Source of the DNA: Isoptericola sp044389085
GTDB taxonomy: Bacteria > Actinomycetota > Actinomycetes > Actinomycetales > Cellulomonadaceae
Length of the DNA stretch: 64,000 bases
NCBI RefSeq assembly: GCF_044389085.1
Contig: NZ_JBIRXP010000001.1
Location: 868,001-932,000, forward strand
Direction of reading: 5' to 3'
Shown: piece after piece, positions 1 through 8,295 of the stretch
How positions within the stretch are numbered: position 1 is the stretch's first letter
How the letters are laid out: every line of letters starts with the position of its first letter
The notes under the pieces: generated by a model
The model's database searches: none
Told to the model about the DNA's origin: nothing
What the model saw: the letters and a program-made list of their open reading frames with translations, nothing else
Position numbers and translations under genes: made by a program

Positions 1-791
1 TCCACGTACGGGCCCGTGATGTCCTCCGCGCGGCCGACCTCGACGTGGTAGGTGCTGTCCGTGCCCTGGCAGCACGAGTCCTTGGAGACGAAGAGGTACC
101 AGTACCCGCCGTGGTGCAGCAGCGCCGGGGCCTCGATCGCGTTCGTCGCGTCACCGCGGCTGGCGATCACCTGCGGCTCGCCGCCCTCGACCGGCATCCC
201 GCTCGGCCACGACAGCTCGACCAGCTGGATCCCGCCCCAGAACGACCCGAACGCCATCCACGGGGTGCCGTCCTCGTCGGTCACCACGGCCGGGTCGATC
301 GCGTTGTAGCCGTCGCCCGCCGACGACTGCCAGACGATCCCCCGGTCCTGCCACGCGACGTCGGCCCCCAGCTCGTCGGACGTCATGAGGCCGATGGCCG
401 AGGTGTTCGACCCGAACGTCGACGCGGCGTAGTAGAGGTACCAGGTGCCGTCGTGCTCCACGACCTCCGGGGCCCACAGGTTGGTGACGCCGGGAACCGC
501 CTCCTGCTGCCACGCCGGTCGGTCGTCCGGGAGCACCTCGCCCTCGTACGTCCAGGCGTTGCCGTCGACGGAGTGCCGCACCTGGATCGCGCCGAGGCCC
601 TTGGTCAGGTTCCCGGTGGAGAAGACCCACCAGTCCTCGCCGTCGACGACGAGCGAGGGGTCGTGCACCTCGACGTCGCCCTCGACGGGGACGACGGTCC
701 CCGCGACCGGGTCGGCGCCGCAGGCCGCGAGCAGCACCACGGACACCGCCCCGGCGAGCGTCGCGGCGGCCCGCCGGGGCGTGCGTCTCAT
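1..791 (-). CDS. GH43 arabinan endo-1,5-alpha-L-arabinosidase-like lipoprotein (C-terminus beyond left edge)
   Basis: The gene begins at an ATG overlapping the stop of the GH51 gene (ATGA) and runs off the left edge, so only about 263 residues are visible. The N-terminus is an arginine-rich lipoprotein signal peptide ending in an LAAC lipobox (Cys24), so the enzyme is probably anchored outside the cell. The three acidic residues of the GH43 five-bladed propeller can be placed: Asp44 in VHDPSLVV (base), Asp166 in NAIDPAVV (pKa modulator) and Glu220 in NAIEAPALL (acid). Family knowledge points to arabinan endo-arabinosidase, though other GH43 activities on arabinoxylan cannot be excluded. It is the last visible and only clearly exported hydrolase of the cluster, so it probably performs the first extracellular cut. 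Confidence 0.88.
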   Translation of the reverse strand, partial: MRRTPRRAAATLAGAVSVVLLAACGADPVAGTVVPVEGDVEVHDPSLVVDGEDWWVFSTGNLTKGLGAIQVRHSVDGNAWTYEGEVLPDDRPAWQQEAVPGVTNLWAPEVVEHDGTWYLYYAASTFGSNTSAIGLMTSDELGADVAWQDRGIVWQSSAGDGYNAIDPAVVTDEDGTPWMAFGSFWGGIQLVELSWPSGMPVEGGEPQVIASRGDATNAIEAPALLHHGGYWYLFVSKDSCCQGTDSTYHVEVGRAEDITGPYV

Positions 792-2296
792 CGGGCGAGC
801 CGGATCATCGACCAGGACACCGCCGGCAGCGTGGCGGTCAGGTGCCCGTCGGCGATCGCGGCGGTGTCGTTCGCCCGCGGTGCGACCGAGTCGTCGTCGT
901 CGGCCGTCGCCGACCAGTACACGTCCGGGTTGGAGAGGGTGACCGCCTCGACGACGCGCAGCCCCGGCACCGAGCGCAGGTCGGCCTCGAGGCGGACCTC
1001 CTCGGTCACCGACCGGTTCACGACGAACGCCACGAGCTCGCCGGTCTGCTCGTCCCAGGTCGCCGCCGCGTCCACGAGGGGCGCGTCGCCGAACCGTGCC
1101 GTCTCGTACGTCGGCGTCTCGAGCGCGACCTGCAGGACCTCCCCCGCGGCGTGGTTCGACGTCAGCGCGAACGGGTGGAACGTCGTCTGCTTCCACAGCC
1201 GCCCGCCCGGCTCGGTCATCATCGGGGCGATGACGTTCACCAGCTGTGCCAGCGACGCGGCGTGCACCCGGTCGGAGTTCCGCAGCAGCGAGATGAGCAG
1301 GTTGCCCACCACCACGGCGTCGGCGACGTTGTACCGGTCCTCCAGCAGCACGGGCGCCACCGGCCAGTCGTCGCCCGACGGCGGCCTCGACTCGGCGCGC
1401 TTCTGGTACCAGACGTTCCACTCGTCGAAGGAGATGTGGATCCGCTTGTCCGTCTTGAGCCGTGCACGGACGGCGTCGGCGGTCGCCGCGACCGAGGCGA
1501 CGAAGTGGTCCATGTCGACGGCCGAGGCGAGGAACGAGCCGAGATCGCCGTCCTCCTCCCAGTAGTAGGCGTGCGCGGAGACGTAGTCGACCTGCTCGTA
1601 CGCCTCGGTGAGCACGATCCGCTCCCACTCGCCGAACGTCGGCATCGACGACTGCGACGAGCCGCATGCGACCAGCTCGAGGTCGGGCTGGATCTGCCGC
1701 ATCGCCCGCGCGGTCTCGGCGGCGAGCCGCCCGTACTCCTCGGGCGTCTTGTGGCCGGTCTGCCACGGGCCGTCCATCTCGTTGCCCAGGCACCACATCT
1801 TGACGCGGTACGGCTCGGGGGCGCCGTTGGCCCGGCGCAGGTCGGACCAGTAGGTGCCGCCGGGGACGTTGCAGTACTCGAGCAGGTCGAGCGCCTCCTG
1901 CACGCCGCGGGTGCCCAGGTTCACCGCCATCATTGGCTCGACGCCGGCCTGGGCGCACCAGCGCATGAACTCGTCGGTGCCGACGAGGTTCGGCTCGGTC
2001 GAGTGCCACGCCAGGTCGAGGCGGCGCGGCCGCTGCTCCACCGGTCCGACGCCGTCCTCCCAGCGGTAGCCGGACACGAAGTTGCCGCCCGGGTAGCGCA
2101 CCGTGGAGACGCCCAGCTCCTTGACCATCTCGACGACGTCCTTGCGGAAGCCGTCGGCGTCGGCGGTCGGGTGCTCCGGGTCGTGGATGCCGCTGTAGAC
2201 CGACCGGCCGAGGTGCTCGACGAAGGAGCCGAAGGTGCGGCGTCGGACGGGGCCCACACGGAACGCGGGGTCGATGGTGAGACGGGCAGTGGTCAT
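788..2296 (-). CDS. abfA: alpha-L-arabinofuranosidase, GH51
   Basis: This 502-residue protein has normal length for a GH51 alpha-L-arabinofuranosidase (EC 3.2.1.55), which removes terminal arabinofuranose from arabinan and arabinoxylan oligosaccharides. The TIM barrel carries the acid/base Glu173 in WCLGNEMDG and the nucleophile Glu292 in ISFDEWNVWY, and an N-terminal GSFVEHLG motif typical of the family. There is no signal peptide, so it should act in the cytoplasm on imported oligosaccharides. It lies 24 bp downstream of the GH27 gene and overlaps the GH43 start by 4 bp, which suggests translational coupling. The family assignment is very secure. Confidence 0.96.
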   Translation of the reverse strand: MTTARLTIDPAFRVGPVRRRTFGSFVEHLGRSVYSGIHDPEHPTADADGFRKDVVEMVKELGVSTVRYPGGNFVSGYRWEDGVGPVEQRPRRLDLAWHSTEPNLVGTDEFMRWCAQAGVEPMMAVNLGTRGVQEALDLLEYCNVPGGTYWSDLRRANGAPEPYRVKMWCLGNEMDGPWQTGHKTPEEYGRLAAETARAMRQIQPDLELVACGSSQSSMPTFGEWERIVLTEAYEQVDYVSAHAYYWEEDGDLGSFLASAVDMDHFVASVAATADAVRARLKTDKRIHISFDEWNVWYQKRAESRPPSGDDWPVAPVLLEDRYNVADAVVVGNLLISLLRNSDRVHAASLAQLVNVIAPMMTEPGGRLWKQTTFHPFALTSNHAAGEVLQVALETPTYETARFGDAPLVDAAATWDEQTGELVAFVVNRSVTEEVRLEADLRSVPGLRVVEAVTLSNPDVYWSATADDDDSVAPRANDTAAIADGHLTATLPAVSWSMIRLAR

Positions 2297-2320
2297 GATG
2301 CTTCCTCGCTTCGTCGCGCT

Positions 2321-3634
2321 TCAGGATCGGGTGAGCTCGAGCCAGCGCACACCGTGCGCCGGGACGTCGAGCACGAGGGTGAGGTCCGGGCGGACGCCGA
2401 CGACACCGGCGTCCCACAGGTCGTGCGCGGTCCACGCGGCCTCCCGCGCGACGACGGCGTCCCCGAGGACGTCCTGCAGCGCCACGGTCACCTGGTGGGA
2501 GGTCGGGCCGGTCCAGAACACGGCGGCGAAGCGCGCCGGGCCGTGCGCCTCCCGGGCGGCCCACACGACGACGTCACCGTCGCCGCGCTCGACGTCGCGC
2601 TCGCGCCACATCTCGGCGCCGTCGACGGACTCGCGCAGGACCCGGGCGACGGCTGGGTTGGCCAGCCGCTCGATCGTCCCGTCGTCCGTCTCGGGCAGGT
2701 GGCCGCCGATCATGAACGGGGAGCGCGCCATGGCCCACAGCGTCAGCAGCGTGCGCTGCTCGTCGGGCGTGAGCAGGGAGTCCCGGGGCTCGCCGCGCTC
2801 GGCCCGCAGGCCGATCCGCCCCAGCGGGAGCATGTCCGCGTCCGCCCAGCCGCTCGGCGACTGCAGGGGCGCCCACCGCGCGAGGCGGCCGAACTGCTCC
2901 TCGACGTCGCTCCACCGGTCCCACAGGTCGTTGCTGATGCGCCACAGGTCCGCGTGGCGGCGCAGGTGGGGAAGGTGCGCCGTCGACAGGGCGGTCCCGG
3001 GCGACAGGGACAGCACGACCGGCCGTCCGGACCGGTCCAGGGCCGTGCGCCACGCCTCGATGGCGTCGGCGTGGTACGGCGCCAGCATGTCGTCGATCTT
3101 CAGGTAGTCCAGCCCCCACGACGCGAGCAGGGCGGCGAAGCCGTCCAGGTAGGCCTGCGCCCCCGGGTGCGAGTGGTCCAGCCCGAAGTAGCCGGGGTGC
3201 CACGCGCACGTCGAGGAGGTGTCGGCGATCTGCGCCGCCGTCCACCCCGTGCCCAGCACCGGCAGGTCGAGCTCGACCGCGCGCCGGGGGATGCCGCGCA
3301 TCAGGTGCACGCCGAACCGCAGGCCGAGGGCGTGCACCTTGTCGGCGAGGGGCGCGAACCCCGCGCCGCCCGCGGCGGACGGAAACCGGCCGGGCGCCGG
3401 GGCCGGGTACCCGTGCGCGTCGACCTCGAAGGGTGCGCCCTCCTGGTACCCGTGCGAGCGCGCCGTCGGGTCGTACCAGTCGATGTCCACGACGACCGTG
3501 TCGTAGCCGACGGGCAGCAGCCTGCGGGCCATGACCTCGGCGTTCGCGAGGACCTCGTCCTCGGTCACCGTGGTCCCGAAGCAGTCCCAGCTGTTCCACC
3601 CCTGCGGCGGGTGCTCGATCCCCAGCCGCGTCAT
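2321..3634 (-). CDS. GH27 alpha-galactosidase / beta-L-arabinopyranosidase-like enzyme
   Basis: The 437-residue product has the GH27 opening motif GWNSWDCFG near residue 12. The nucleophile is Asp181 in DYLKIDD, the acid/base Asp236 in ISNDLW, and a beta-sandwich C-terminal domain follows. No signal peptide is seen, so it should be cytoplasmic. GH27 enzymes cleave terminal alpha-galactose or beta-L-arabinopyranose. The arabinan setting makes beta-L-arabinopyranosidase activity attractive, but the sequence alone does not decide. The ATG overlaps the upstream gene's TGA (ATGA), which fixes the start and implies coupled translation. Confidence 0.88.
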   Translation of the reverse strand: MTRLGIEHPPQGWNSWDCFGTTVTEDEVLANAEVMARRLLPVGYDTVVVDIDWYDPTARSHGYQEGAPFEVDAHGYPAPAPGRFPSAAGGAGFAPLADKVHALGLRFGVHLMRGIPRRAVELDLPVLGTGWTAAQIADTSSTCAWHPGYFGLDHSHPGAQAYLDGFAALLASWGLDYLKIDDMLAPYHADAIEAWRTALDRSGRPVVLSLSPGTALSTAHLPHLRRHADLWRISNDLWDRWSDVEEQFGRLARWAPLQSPSGWADADMLPLGRIGLRAERGEPRDSLLTPDEQRTLLTLWAMARSPFMIGGHLPETDDGTIERLANPAVARVLRESVDGAEMWRERDVERGDGDVVVWAAREAHGPARFAAVFWTGPTSHQVTVALQDVLGDAVVAREAAWTAHDLWDAGVVGVRPDLTLVLDVPAHGVRWLELTRS

Positions 3635-4749
3635 CGCCGCACCTGCCTGACCGGCCGCGACGGTGGGAGGTTGCAGGCCCGTAGCACCTCGATCTCGTCG
3701 GGGTCGTAGGGCGTGAAGTCGGAGTGCACGACGTCGTGCATCCACAGCCTCGTGTCGATGCCGGGCAGCGGCTTGATGAACTCCCACACGTGGTTGAACT
3801 GCGCCTTGCCGTTCACGAAGCCGAAGAAGTAGCTCCCGACGCCCTCCCGCTTCCACAGCGGCAGATGCGTCTCGATGGTGCTGCGGTAGGGGCGGTGCAT
3901 CCACTCGGTGTTGAGCAGCGGCCGCCCGTACCGTTCGAGGAACCGCACGAGGTCCTTGGCGTGCGAGTAGTCCCCGTAGTAGTGGAACGACACGATGTCC
4001 GACAGCTCGATCGCACGCTCCTCGACGGGCTGGAGCCGGCACGGGTCGAGCAGCCACTCGTACGCGTCGGCGGCGCCGACGCCCCAGATCTCCGCCGTCA
4101 GCGGCTGGCTCACGTCGGCCTCCCGCAGCCAGGCGAACACCTTCTCCATCATGGGCAGCGACCTGTCGCCGCGCGTCGAGTTGCCGATCTCGTTCCAGAC
4201 GTTCCAGACCACGATCCGCTCGTCCTGGCCGTACCGTGCGGCCAGCTCGTCGACCCAGCGGCGGAACGTCGGCTCGAGCTCGGGCTCGTCGGTCAGCACG
4301 TACCCGACGATCCCGCCGCCCTGCACGTCGTCGTCGAACGGCGACTCGGACGAGCCTCCGAAGTAGCCGGGCTCGGGCTCGGGCTGCGGCCCGAGCCGGG
4401 CGGGCGACCACCGGTGCCGGGGCACCGAGCAGTCGTTGAACAGCACCGGCATCATCGTCATCCCGTACGAGCCGAGCAGGTCGAGCAGCTGGTCCAGGTG
4501 GGCGAAGAACGCGTCCGGCTCGTGTTGCCACACCTCGAACGGCAGGTAGAAGCGGACGGAGTTGATGCCGTACCCGTGCGCCAGCGCGATCTCCCGGGCG
4601 GCGTCACGCCAGGCGACGTCGTGCTCGTGCTCCTGCAGCAGCCACAGCGCACCGTGGATCGCCCCGCTGGGGATCCAGTTCATCCCGGTGATCCAGTCCC
4701 GGCCGGTGTACCAGTCCCAGATCTCGTCCTCGGTCCATCGACGCTTCAT
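3631..4749 (-). CDS. clan GH-A glycoside hydrolase of uncertain family (GH5/GH39-like)
   Basis: This 372-residue protein looks like a (beta/alpha)8 retaining glycosidase. The catalytic acid is probably Glu187 in VWNVWNEIGN and the nucleophile Glu282 in LLNTEWM, spaced as in clan GH-A. The N-terminus (DWITGMNWIPS) resembles proteins often labelled 1,4-beta-xylanase or cellulase-family hydrolase. I cannot assign a numbered family. There is no signal peptide, so a cytoplasmic oligosaccharide-trimming role is inferred. The start is supported by a GGAGGG Shine-Dalgarno before the ATG. It sits between the BNR propeller gene and the GH27 gene on the same strand. Confidence 0.75.
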   Translation of the reverse strand: MKRRWTEDEIWDWYTGRDWITGMNWIPSGAIHGALWLLQEHEHDVAWRDAAREIALAHGYGINSVRFYLPFEVWQHEPDAFFAHLDQLLDLLGSYGMTMMPVLFNDCSVPRHRWSPARLGPQPEPEPGYFGGSSESPFDDDVQGGGIVGYVLTDEPELEPTFRRWVDELAARYGQDERIVVWNVWNEIGNSTRGDRSLPMMEKVFAWLREADVSQPLTAEIWGVGAADAYEWLLDPCRLQPVEERAIELSDIVSFHYYGDYSHAKDLVRFLERYGRPLLNTEWMHRPYRSTIETHLPLWKREGVGSYFFGFVNGKAQFNHVWEFIKPLPGIDTRLWMHDVVHSDFTPYDPDEIEVLRACNLPPSRPVRQVRR

Positions 4750-4777
4750 CGCGCCCTCCCTTCGTCGTTGCCGCTCG

Positions 4778-5917
4778 TCACAGGACGCCGATCCGTGCGC
4801 GCCAGTCGCCCCGCACCACCGCGACGACGACGTCATGGCTGCCGGCCGCGTTGCGGACCGTGGTCGCCTGCACCAGCTCGCCGGCGGCGTTCCAGCGCAC
4901 GGCCTGCGAGTACCCCGAGGAGTCGCCGCGCACGTGCCGCACGGCGTCCACCGGGAGGCGCATCGCGCTCCACGTCTCGCCGAGGTCGTCGCTGACGAGC
5001 GCATGGTTGGCCTCCGTGCCGTCGAGCCAGGAGTGCCGCGCCGTCGCGACGATCGTCGCGCCGCCGGCGCCGTCGGGCGTCCACGCCAGGTTCGGCGTCC
5101 CGGACAGCACCACCCCTTCCCGCGACACGAGCAGCGGGCCGGCCTCGGCCGGGTCCCCCCAGTCGACGCCGTCGCGCGACGACCGCAGGTGGATCGGCAC
5201 CTCCGCCGGGCCGACGTACTCGACCACCGCCCGGTAGGTGCCGTCGGGCAGCGGCCCGGTGGCGACGAACATGCCGGGGCGCCGGTAGCGGTCGGGCACG
5301 CCCGCCACGGTCTCGACGTCGGTCCAGGTGCGCAGGTCGGTCGTGGTGCGGCGGGAGATCACCTGGAGCATGCCGCGGTGCTTCTCCCGCTCGTCGGCGA
5401 AGTACACCGCGAGCACGCCGTCGACCAGCACGAGCTCCGGCTCCCAGATCGACGTCGTCGTCGACGTGCGCGACGGGTCGTACAGGGCGGGACCGCCCGA
5501 GTCGACCACCGACTCGAACTGCCACGTCGCGCCGCCGTCCGTGGAGGAGTACAGCGTGATCGTGGTGGTGGAGCCGTCGCCCGGGATCGCGTTGCCGGCC
5601 AGCAGCAGGTCGCCGCGGCGCAGGTGGGCGACGTCGCCCGGCAGCTCGTAGACCACCGGCTGGTAGCGGTTGCCCCGGCCGAGGTGGTCAGCCACGCGGG
5701 CGTGCTCGCCCCAGGTCCTGCCGCCGTCCTGCGAGCGCCACACGGGGAAGACGGGCCCCGCCGGGTCCGCCACGCCCAGGCGGAGCTCGCACGTCAGCAG
5801 CATCGCGCCCGCGTGCGGACCCTGCGGGTCGGTGGACAGCAGGCGCGAGTACATCGCGCCCGCCTCGCCCACGCTGCCGGAGTGGACGACGGTGATGTCG
5901 ACGTCGGGGGCGCTCAT
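4778..5917 (-). CDS. BNR/Asp-box beta-propeller glycosidase (sialidase fold; possible GH93 exo-arabinanase)
   Basis: The 379-residue product contains several Asp-box repeats (RSQDGGRTW, SSTDGGATW, SSRDGVDW, VSDDLGETW), the signature of sialidase-fold six-bladed propellers. It has no signal peptide. Sialidase activity is unlikely in this setting. GH93 exo-1,5-alpha-L-arabinanases share the fold and would fit beside GH43 and GH51, but that is inference from context and I see no GH93-specific motif. The ATG overlaps the stop of the GH1-like gene (ATGA). A novel propeller family in arabinoside metabolism is an alternative. Confidence 0.7.
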   Translation of the reverse strand: MSAPDVDITVVHSGSVGEAGAMYSRLLSTDPQGPHAGAMLLTCELRLGVADPAGPVFPVWRSQDGGRTWGEHARVADHLGRGNRYQPVVYELPGDVAHLRRGDLLLAGNAIPGDGSTTTITLYSSTDGGATWQFESVVDSGGPALYDPSRTSTTTSIWEPELVLVDGVLAVYFADEREKHRGMLQVISRRTTTDLRTWTDVETVAGVPDRYRRPGMFVATGPLPDGTYRAVVEYVGPAEVPIHLRSSRDGVDWGDPAEAGPLLVSREGVVLSGTPNLAWTPDGAGGATIVATARHSWLDGTEANHALVSDDLGETWSAMRLPVDAVRHVRGDSSGYSQAVRWNAAGELVQATTVRNAAGSHDVVVAVVRGDWRARIGVL

Positions 5918-7257
5918 CGCCGGTCACCGGCCGTCCCGGCGCCGACCGCAGCGCGGCCGTACCGTGCCGCGACGTCCGCGAACGCGTCGGCCGCGGCGGT
6001 GCGGACCCGGGCGTACGAGGGCAGGCCGTCCGGCCGGGTCCCGTCCGGCACGAGGTCCCACAGGCCGTGCTGCAGCAGGTACTCCGGCGGGGGCGCGCTG
6101 CCCTCGCGGTAGTCCCAGAGCAGGAAGTCGATCAGCGCCCACCACGTCCAGCCGACGAGGGGCAGGCCCTCGGCGCGCAGCTTCTGCACGACGTCCATCG
6201 ACGCGTGCACCCAGTCCACGCGACGCTCGATCGGGCCGGGGTCGCCCGTCTCGGTGAGCGCGAGCGGCGCCTCGGGGTAGCGCGCGTGCCAGGTGCGCAG
6301 CAGGTCCTCGAGCGCGTCCGTCCCCGCGTACGTGACCGGCCACGACGACGGGCGCGGCCCGCCGTCGGGCAGGACGAGCGGGTGGCCGCCGACGTCCACG
6401 GTCGAGACGTGGGGGTAGTAGTTGACGCCCAGCACGTCGGGGCGCACCGCGTGCTCGGCGAACCAGGCGAGGTCGTCGTCGCCGACGCCGTGCGCACGCA
6501 GGTGCGCCGCCAGCGGGTGCCGGTCGTCGACGCGGCCCGTGACGAGGTCCTGGTGGAGGAACACGCGCTCGCGCAGGTGCGCGGCGCGCTCCGCCCACGC
6601 CGCGCCGGCGGACGGCCCGTCGCCCGGGACGACGAACCGGCGCGACGCCTCCACGTGCCAGAACGTGATGTCGGGCCGCACCGCGGCGACGGCCCGCTGA
6701 GCGCCGACCACGCCCCGGGCGACGCCCAGGAGGACCTGCAGGTAGCCGGCGTCGCCCTCCAGGTGCGGGGGCCAGAGGCCGTCCTCGCCGCACCGCTCCG
6801 CCGTCACCGACGGCTCGTTGGTGGGGGTGACGACCGTGACCTGCGGGTAGCGCTGCACCATCGCGACGGCGAGGTCCGCGAGCGCCGCCGGGTAGCCGGG
6901 GTCGGCGAACGAGCCCTTCAGCCACCCCGGCGTGCCGTAGTGCACCAGGTCGAGGATCACCTCGACGCCGCTCTCCCCCAGGGCCTCGAGCACCTCGTCG
7001 GTCCAGGAGAAGTCGAACCGGTGCGGTGCGGGGTGCACCCGGTACCACGGCACGCCCCAGCGGATCTGGTCGGCGCCGCTCGCCACCAGCAGCTCGACGT
7101 CCTCGCGCCAGCGCCGGTCGTGGTCGGTCAGGACGTACTCGTCGAGCGGGCGTCGGCCGGCGACGGGCTCGACGACGAACGTGTCCTCGATCCCGACACC
7201 CACCGCGAACGGCGGGAGCGGTGTCGGCGGGTGGGCGTCCTTCGCCTGCGTGCTCAT
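5914..7257 (-). CDS. GH1-like clan GH-A glycoside hydrolase
   Basis: From the ATG preceded by AAGGAGG the product is 447 residues, the usual GH1 size. The acid/base is probably Glu148 in TPTNEPS and the nucleophile Glu336 in LALTETGDP, which departs from the normal GH1 ITENG. WTWWALIDFLLWDY near the C-terminus matches the GH1 aglycone-side tryptophan region. A cytoplasmic beta-glycosidase role, for example on beta-galactosides or beta-arabinosides from arabinogalactan, is inferred. An upstream ATG would add 18 arginine/proline-rich residues but has no ribosome binding site. This is the first hydrolase gene after the transporter genes. Confidence 0.78.
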   Translation of the reverse strand: MSTQAKDAHPPTPLPPFAVGVGIEDTFVVEPVAGRRPLDEYVLTDHDRRWREDVELLVASGADQIRWGVPWYRVHPAPHRFDFSWTDEVLEALGESGVEVILDLVHYGTPGWLKGSFADPGYPAALADLAVAMVQRYPQVTVVTPTNEPSVTAERCGEDGLWPPHLEGDAGYLQVLLGVARGVVGAQRAVAAVRPDITFWHVEASRRFVVPGDGPSAGAAWAERAAHLRERVFLHQDLVTGRVDDRHPLAAHLRAHGVGDDDLAWFAEHAVRPDVLGVNYYPHVSTVDVGGHPLVLPDGGPRPSSWPVTYAGTDALEDLLRTWHARYPEAPLALTETGDPGPIERRVDWVHASMDVVQKLRAEGLPLVGWTWWALIDFLLWDYREGSAPPPEYLLQHGLWDLVPDGTRPDGLPSYARVRTAAADAFADVAARYGRAAVGAGTAGDRR

Positions 7258-7320
7258 GTCTGGCCTCCTTCGAGGTCGCGTGGACGGGCGGACGGGCCGC
7301 GCGTACGGCATGCCGGGCAG

Positions 7321-7352
7321 CGCGCCGCGGGACGGGTGGTTCCCGCGGCGCG
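7321..7352 (-). terminator. long intergenic hairpin between permease and hydrolase genes
   Basis: A perfect 12-bp inverted repeat (CGCGCCGCGGGA and its complement) with an 8-nt loop lies in the 135-bp gap between the second permease and the GH1-like gene. No T-run follows. It may be an attenuating terminator or an mRNA 3'-end stabiliser that lowers hydrolase expression relative to transport. Confidence 0.6.
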
Positions 7353-7392
7353 CCGGTCGGACTGCGATGGTGGGGTGACGACGGGAGGGCGC

Positions 7393-8295
7393 TCAGCCCT
7401 TGATGCCGGACGACGCGACGCCCTCGATGAAGCGCCGCTGGACGATGGCGAACACGACGATCAGCGGGATCACGGAGATCAGGGAGCCTGCCATGGACAC
7501 GCCGTAGGGGATGATTCCCTGCTCGGTGCCGTTCAGCAGGGCCAGCCCCGCGGTGAGGGTCCGGTCCTCGGCGCTGTTCGTCATCGTCATCGGCCAGATC
7601 ATGTCGTTCCAGTTGCCGATGAAGTTGAACATGCCGAGGGTGAGCAGCCCGGCCTTCGCGTTCGGCAGGACGATGTTCCAGTAGATCCGGAACTCCGAGG
7701 CGCCGTCGATGCGGGCCGCGTTGTCGAGGTCGCGCGGGATCGAGACGAAGAACTGCCTCAGCAGGAAGATCCCGGCGACGTCGGAGGCACGCGGGATCGT
7801 CAGGCCGATCATCGTGCCGATCCAGCCGAGGTCCGACAGCATCGAGTACAGCGGGATCAGCAGCGACTGGAACGGGATCATGATCGTCGCCACGAGGATC
7901 CCGAGGATCAGGCCGCGGCCCTTGAAGTCGATGCACGCCAGGGCGTAGGCCGCCAGCGAGTTCAGCAGCAGCGACAGGGCGGTGACGATCACCGACATCT
8001 GGACGGTGTTCCAGAGCTGGGTCCCGACGGGGATGCGTTCGAACACGCCCGGGAAGTTCTCGAGCGTCCAGTTGTTCGGCAGCAGCTGCGGCGGGTAGGA
8101 GAGCACCTCGGACTGGGGCGAGAACGCCGTGATGACGATGATCAGCAGCGGGAAGGCGCAGATGACGGCCGCGACGGTCGCGAGCAGGAACGCGCTCAAC
8201 CTGCCCGCCAGGGTGCTGCGGTGGATGCTGCTGGCCGGCCGCCAGCGCACGGAGCGCTGTGGGGCCGTCTTCCCGGGGAAGGTGATCGCGCTCAT
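7393..8295 (-). CDS. carbohydrate ABC transporter permease, MalG type
   Basis: The 300-residue inner-membrane protein has about six hydrophobic segments, starting with one at roughly residues 30-52. It carries the permease EAA-type loop RDLDNAARIDGASEFRIYWNIVLP that contacts the ATPase. It should pair with the upstream MalF-type permease and the lipoprotein to import oligosaccharides, probably arabinosides. The ATG overlaps the upstream TGA (ATGA). No ATPase gene is present in the locus, so a shared MsiK-type ATPase is expected. Confidence 0.93.
   Translation of the reverse strand: MSAITFPGKTAPQRSVRWRPASSIHRSTLAGRLSAFLLATVAAVICAFPLLIIVITAFSPQSEVLSYPPQLLPNNWTLENFPGVFERIPVGTQLWNTVQMSVIVTALSLLLNSLAAYALACIDFKGRGLILGILVATIMIPFQSLLIPLYSMLSDLGWIGTMIGLTIPRASDVAGIFLLRQFFVSIPRDLDNAARIDGASEFRIYWNIVLPNAKAGLLTLGMFNFIGNWNDMIWPMTMTNSAEDRTLTAGLALLNGTEQGIIPYGVSMAGSLISVIPLIVVFAIVQRRFIEGVASSGIKG

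Noticed and set aside
842..3709. Very long plus-strand open frame of about 950 codons opposite the hydrolase genes
   Set aside because: It is the high-GC shadow of GH51 and GH27, which have exact catalytic motifs. The shadow protein is low-complexity and Arg/Val-rich.
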